Below, one piece after another: positions 6,001 to 6,132 of a stretch of 6,132 nucleotides of DNA. Below the pieces are notes generated by a model. It worked only from the letters and a program-made list of their open reading frames with translations. It did no database searches and was not told where the DNA came from. The DNA is from Candidatus Micrarchaeia archaeon (lineage in GTDB: Archaea; Micrarchaeota; Micrarchaeia; Anstonellales; JAHKLY01), in assembly GCA_041653315.1 (NCBI GenBank), contig JBAZFO010000051.1:1-6132 (forward strand), in the 5' to 3' direction. Positions within the stretch are counted from its first letter, which is position 1. Each line of letters opens with the position of its first letter. Made by a program: the position numbers and the translations under genes.

Positions 6001-6132
6001 AGGAAAAGGAATTGCTATTTTTGGCCCAATGGAATTAAATATAGAAATTACTAATATTGGAAATTTTGAATATAATTGGAATATAGACGCAGTATACCCA
6101 ATAAGATATTATAAAAATAAAAAAAATAGAAT
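3020..6132 (+). CDS. Very large protein of unknown family: N-terminal repeats, beta-rich middle, barrel-like C-terminal part (runs off right edge)
   Basis: The frame is open for 1037 codons plus two bases, with no stop before the edge. ATG at 3020 is the first possible start after the in-frame TAA at 2999. It has no ribosome-binding site, but the upstream TATA box spacing predicts leaderless translation. Residues 5-139 and 140-259 are diverged copies of one helical unit, and 260-286 starts a third. Residues about 355-655 are beta-rich with many Asn, Thr, Ile and Glu. Residues about 701-743 are charged and helical, possibly coiled coil. From about 755 to the edge, short strands alternate polar and hydrophobic residues and end in aromatics (GILVGRLNADI, YLLLEFNYNF, GNLGFKYNI), as in outer-membrane beta-barrels. 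There is no signal peptide, no hydrophobic helix of membrane length and only two cysteines (354, 891). The family is not recognised. A giant envelope or structural protein is one guess, a cytoplasmic beta-rich scaffold another. Base composition and AGA-rich codon use match the neighbouring genes. Confidence 0.88.
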   Translation, partial: MSLDYISRENTHTEIINNKKELETAMFDWAIKNRNLIDKNRFKDITGGNPDLLRLTTIELEKSSELKKELEYRLRIYVESRFNQIHKYIEMKGLDNYIADLADIKDKELAFILILSKWTKGVNEIFKYEKEEKDTFYKEYIDEDGENYLLYNKEIIDSMIEWSKNNIEKINKNKYKQITGNALDINNISEEELEKYVIFRFKEIEEAIEENGLLKFTNRLETIEDKKHVFLTIYEKGYEGIKELQKERDKISKIIDDIDYIITYQENEIITHKRENIDSINNWIITPNTEQNKGIDFSILGMGFNLSRKKFDEITDLTKDIIYETLSSTIQFDNYGNELKELKEIKNISGNLDCTERVISDALSITIPENGFYFEVNNKKVAITKEGDHIHIFYNGFGMNLYYDENPDYSRTTIFIDGIKLTISVDENLNVTITPESGNKLDLSTNTIVTIEENKIVNTDSTSINLSIVDDSVQSEIYTEIKSGNIILSNEGIGHISFKIYSKLDEDIFTFNKTTNDLIFGEELYSIDKIYDINADFKIPLGKENLFEIGLQNGARIIEIDNEKERKVSTSGKLNFEWNGISVSNLDINIKTETKNKETDYEENHTSININNGGAYFYINDRIDLDELLTKQGTMTKILSDKTIKVKINFKKLSAGLKEEETSEEIIGFFKELHKILPKGIELSGEKEEGLLLLDVINGDKKIEELKNLESFSKNRLEEKARNAVNDVIKKFVKKQENWIKKETIQDIGDIGFTGANFNLFTGIGQNQNTSTILNTGILVGRLNADINPLLGSSLNFSTETYMLSPYLLLEFNYNFPNQTENSGFEFETSVFGAYNLLGIENYYIEGKNLMFKIPLEINLSNYNIANFEIEKKGVFSGYGNLGFKYNITECSNLGITGNFYPTYDIFNGKIGVTLLPSMSFETPNFSSGWNMYNLNRHELYITTNTQKVRNRFSLESDKNALEFAINSNITFLEDITLGVEGKYSIREKIGSWEGKGIAIFGPMELNIEITNIGNFEYNWNIDAVYPIRYYKNKKNR
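3032..3877 (+). repeat. Diverged protein-level tandem repeat (units of about 135 and 120 codons plus a partial third)
   Basis: The copies begin at codons 5, 140 and 260 of the long gene. Each opens with Tyr-Ile and reaches an invariant Trp 22-24 residues later (W29, W162, W283), through a similar K-x-E-x-(I/L)-(D/E)-(S/T) stretch. In copies 1 and 2 the motif (R/K)-(F/Y)-K-x-ITG then follows with I45 and I178 both exactly 16 residues after the Trp. Further on, IEMKGLDNY (89-97) aligns with IEENGLLKF (208-216), and VNEIFKYEKEEKD aligns with IKELQKERDK. The third copy fades after the Trp. At the DNA level the copies have diverged, so this is an old duplication. Confidence 0.8.

Overview
The window is strongly AT-rich and reads as archaeal. 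Three start codons follow a GGTGA/GGTGAT ribosome-binding site, and every intact 5' end has a TATA-like box at the distance expected for TBP/TFB-driven transcription with very short leaders. T-tracts rather than hairpins follow two genes. Together with a short four-cysteine pilin-like membrane protein, this best fits a small-genome DPANN archaeon of the Woesearchaeota/Pacearchaeota/Nanoarchaeota kind. That lineage is an inference from gene style; no rRNA is present to prove it.

Layout, left to right. (1) The left edge carries, on the minus strand, the first 99 codons of a pyruvate:ferredoxin oxidoreductase gamma subunit gene (porG), running out of the window. (2) A 124-bp divergent intergenic region holds back-to-back promoters. 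(3) A plus-strand gene (422-1852) encodes a 476-residue surface protein with an N-terminal signal or anchor, acidic beta-rich ectodomains, a Tyr/Gly-rich tract, eight cysteines, and a C-terminal membrane anchor with a Lys-rich tail. (4) A separately promoted plus-strand gene (1946-2467) encodes a 173-residue single-pass membrane protein resembling DPANN pilin-like proteins. (5) Convergent to it, with a 17-bp gap, is a minus-strand dCTP deaminase family gene (dcd, 2485-2958). (6) Divergent from dcd, over a 61-bp spacer with one palindromic TATA box, a very long plus-strand frame starts at 3020 and is still open at the right edge (at least 1037 codons).

The long gene is the most unusual item. 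Its N-terminus carries a diverged repeat (about two full copies and the start of a third). A long beta-rich middle and a helical connector follow, then a C-terminal part whose alternating, aromatic-punctuated strands look like a transmembrane beta-barrel. No signal peptide or hydrophobic helix is visible, which is puzzling for a presumed archaeon. I do not recognise its family.

Functionally the window mixes housekeeping metabolism (porG, dcd) with cell-surface or unknown genes. Each gene has its own promoter, so this is not one operon. I saw no tRNA, rRNA, CRISPR array, insertion sequence or attachment site.
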